NCBI GenBank assembly: GCA_038213135.1
Contig: JBBQTQ010000115.1
Location: 1-5,647, forward strand
DNA: 5,647 bases
Reading direction: 5' to 3'
From: JBBQTQ01 sp038213135
GTDB taxonomy: Bacteria > Actinomycetota > Thermoleophilia > Gaiellales > Gaiellaceae
Positions 4,570 through 5,647 of the stretch are shown one piece after another. The stretch's first letter is position 1. The number at the start of each line of letters is the position of its first letter. A program made the translations under genes and the position numbers. The notes below the pieces were generated by a model. It saw only the letters and a list, made by a program, of their open reading frames with translations, was not told the DNA's origin and ran no database searches.

Positions 4570-5647
4570 GTGCGCCTCGCCATCATCGGGACCGGGCTGA
4601 TCGGCGCTTCGGTCGCGCTCGCGGCCAAGCGGCGCGGGGCGGAGGTGGCCGGCTACGACGCGGAGCCCGCGGCGCTTCAGGCAGCCGTCGAGCGCGGCGC
4701 GGTCGATCGGCCCGCCGTGACGCTTGCGGAGGCCGTCGCAGACGCCGAGCTCGCAGTCGTCGCAGCGCCTGTGACGCAGCTCGCCGCCGAGGTGTCTGCG
4801 ACGCTCGCGGCGGCGCCGGAGAGCTGCACTGTGACGGATGTCGGCTCGACGAAGGCCGCGGTCTGCGCAGCGGCGGGCGGCTCGCCGCGGTTCGTCGGCG
4901 GCCATCCCGTCTGCGGCTCCGAGGCGCGCGGCGCGGCGAACGCGAACGCCGAGATGTTCGAGGGCGCGACCTGGTTCCTCACGCCGCTCGCCGAGACCGA
5001 CCCCGACCGCTACCGGCTCGTCCACGGCTTTGTGGCCGGGCTCGGTGCGACCCCGGTCGCCGTCGAGCCGCGCGCCCACGACCGCCTCGTCGCGCTGACG
5101 AGCCATCTGCCGCACGCGCTCGCGAACCTGCTCGTCAACCAGGCGGGCGCGACCAGGATCGACGGCCACGAGCCGCTCGCCGGCGCCGGTGGCTCGCTCC
5201 GCGACATGACCCGCGTCGCGGGGGCGAACCCTCGCATCTGGGTCGACATCTTCCTGGAGAACGCCGAAGAGCTCCGGGCCGCGCTGGCCGAGAACCGGCG
5301 ACGCAGCGAGCAGCTCGAGGAGGCCCTCGCAACCGGAGACGCAGGCTTTCTGGCCCGCTGGATCGCCGAGGCGAGCGGCAACCGCCGCCGGATGCTCGAG
5401 GACGCCTACGCCGACCCGGGCGCCCTCCAGCGGCTTCGCGTCCACGTGCCCGACCGTCCGGGGGTGCTCGCCGGGATCACGCAGGCGCTCGGCGCCGAGC
5501 GGATCAACATCGAGGACTTCGAGCTCCAGCACGGCGCGCCCGAGCGCGGCGGCGTCCTGACGCTGCTCGTGACCGGCGAGGGCGAGGCCAGGCGCGCAGC
5601 CGACCTGCTCGAGGCTCAGGGCTACGGCGTCACCGTGGCAGCCGTGC
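4570..5647 (+). CDS. tyrA: Prephenate dehydrogenase with C-terminal ACT domain (3' truncated by window)
   Basis: Oxidatively decarboxylates prephenate to 4-hydroxyphenylpyruvate with NAD(P)+, the committed step to tyrosine, in the cytoplasm. The frame is open for 359 codons to the window edge. The N-terminal Rossmann fold has VRLAIIGTGLIGASVA (GxGxxG at 7-12), and Asp30 at the end of the second strand suggests NAD+ preference. Next come DVGSTKAAV (90-98), GGHPVCGSEARG with His112, and SHLPHALAN (178-186) with His179, the position expected for the catalytic histidine. GSLRDMTRVAGANPRIWVDIFLEN lies in the helical dimerisation domain. From about residue 288, LRVHVPDRPGVLAGIT to INIEDFEL is a typical ACT domain, which usually senses tyrosine in such enzymes. 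The GTG at 4570 is chosen because the Rossmann strand starts there; no Shine-Dalgarno site is evident. The gene follows aroF on the same strand and probably shares its pathway role and perhaps its transcript. The end of the ACT domain and anything fused or following lie outside the window. Confidence 0.95.
   Translation, partial: MRLAIIGTGLIGASVALAAKRRGAEVAGYDAEPAALQAAVERGAVDRPAVTLAEAVADAELAVVAAPVTQLAAEVSATLAAAPESCTVTDVGSTKAAVCAAAGGSPRFVGGHPVCGSEARGAANANAEMFEGATWFLTPLAETDPDRYRLVHGFVAGLGATPVAVEPRAHDRLVALTSHLPHALANLLVNQAGATRIDGHEPLAGAGGSLRDMTRVAGANPRIWVDIFLENAEELRAALAENRRRSEQLEEALATGDAGFLARWIAEASGNRRRMLEDAYADPGALQRLRVHVPDRPGVLAGITQALGAERINIEDFELQHGAPERGGVLTLLVTGEGEARRAADLLEAQGYGVTVAAV

Noticed and set aside
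4495..5532. 345-codon open frame on the minus strand, antisense to tyrA
   Set aside because: Its translation is Arg/Gly/Asp-rich with no recognisable domain, and it is the GC-biased mirror of a clearly conserved prephenate dehydrogenase frame.

Overview
The window is a very GC-rich (roughly 70% by eye), gene-dense bacterial chromosome segment. Codon third positions are strongly G/C, GTG starts are common, and Shine-Dalgarno sites are weak or absent. Together with the kinds of protein encoded, this points to a high-GC actinobacterium, most likely of the Thermoleophilia (Solirubrobacterales/Gaiellales) type. The lineage is inferred from sequence character, not from a database match.

Layout, left to right. 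(1) The 3' end of an RluB/RsuA-family rRNA pseudouridine synthase (+) ends at 373. (2) A GNAT N-acetyltransferase (+) follows, apparently overlapping the synthase stop by an NTGA junction. (3) A minus-strand pair comes next: trpS (tryptophanyl-tRNA synthetase) reads into a secreted alkaline-phosphatase-superfamily protein through a GTGA stop/start overlap. The phosphatase 3' end runs 44 nt into the GNAT 3' end. (4) Only 21 nt from the trpS start and divergent from it, aroF (DAHP synthase, type I-beta, first step of the shikimate pathway) reads to the right. (5) After a 96-nt gap containing a 26-bp imperfect palindrome, tyrA (prephenate dehydrogenase with a C-terminal ACT domain) reads off the right edge.

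The functional theme of the right half is aromatic amino acids. AroF commits carbon to chorismate, TyrA converts prephenate toward tyrosine, and TrpS charges tRNA with tryptophan. AroF carries an N-terminal ferredoxin-like domain and TyrA an ACT domain, both typical feedback-sensing modules, so the two biosynthetic enzymes are probably allosterically controlled. The phosphatase-like protein is exported and has no obvious role in this pathway. It probably travels with trpS by translational coupling.

No CRISPR array, mobile element, tRNA, rRNA or clearly novel multi-gene system is visible. The points most worth checking are a tiny divergent promoter region that looks as if it fires two leaderless transcripts from overlapping -10 elements, apparent loss of active-site residues in the exported phosphatase-like protein, and the palindrome between aroF and tyrA. 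No gene-free stretch exceeds 100 nt.
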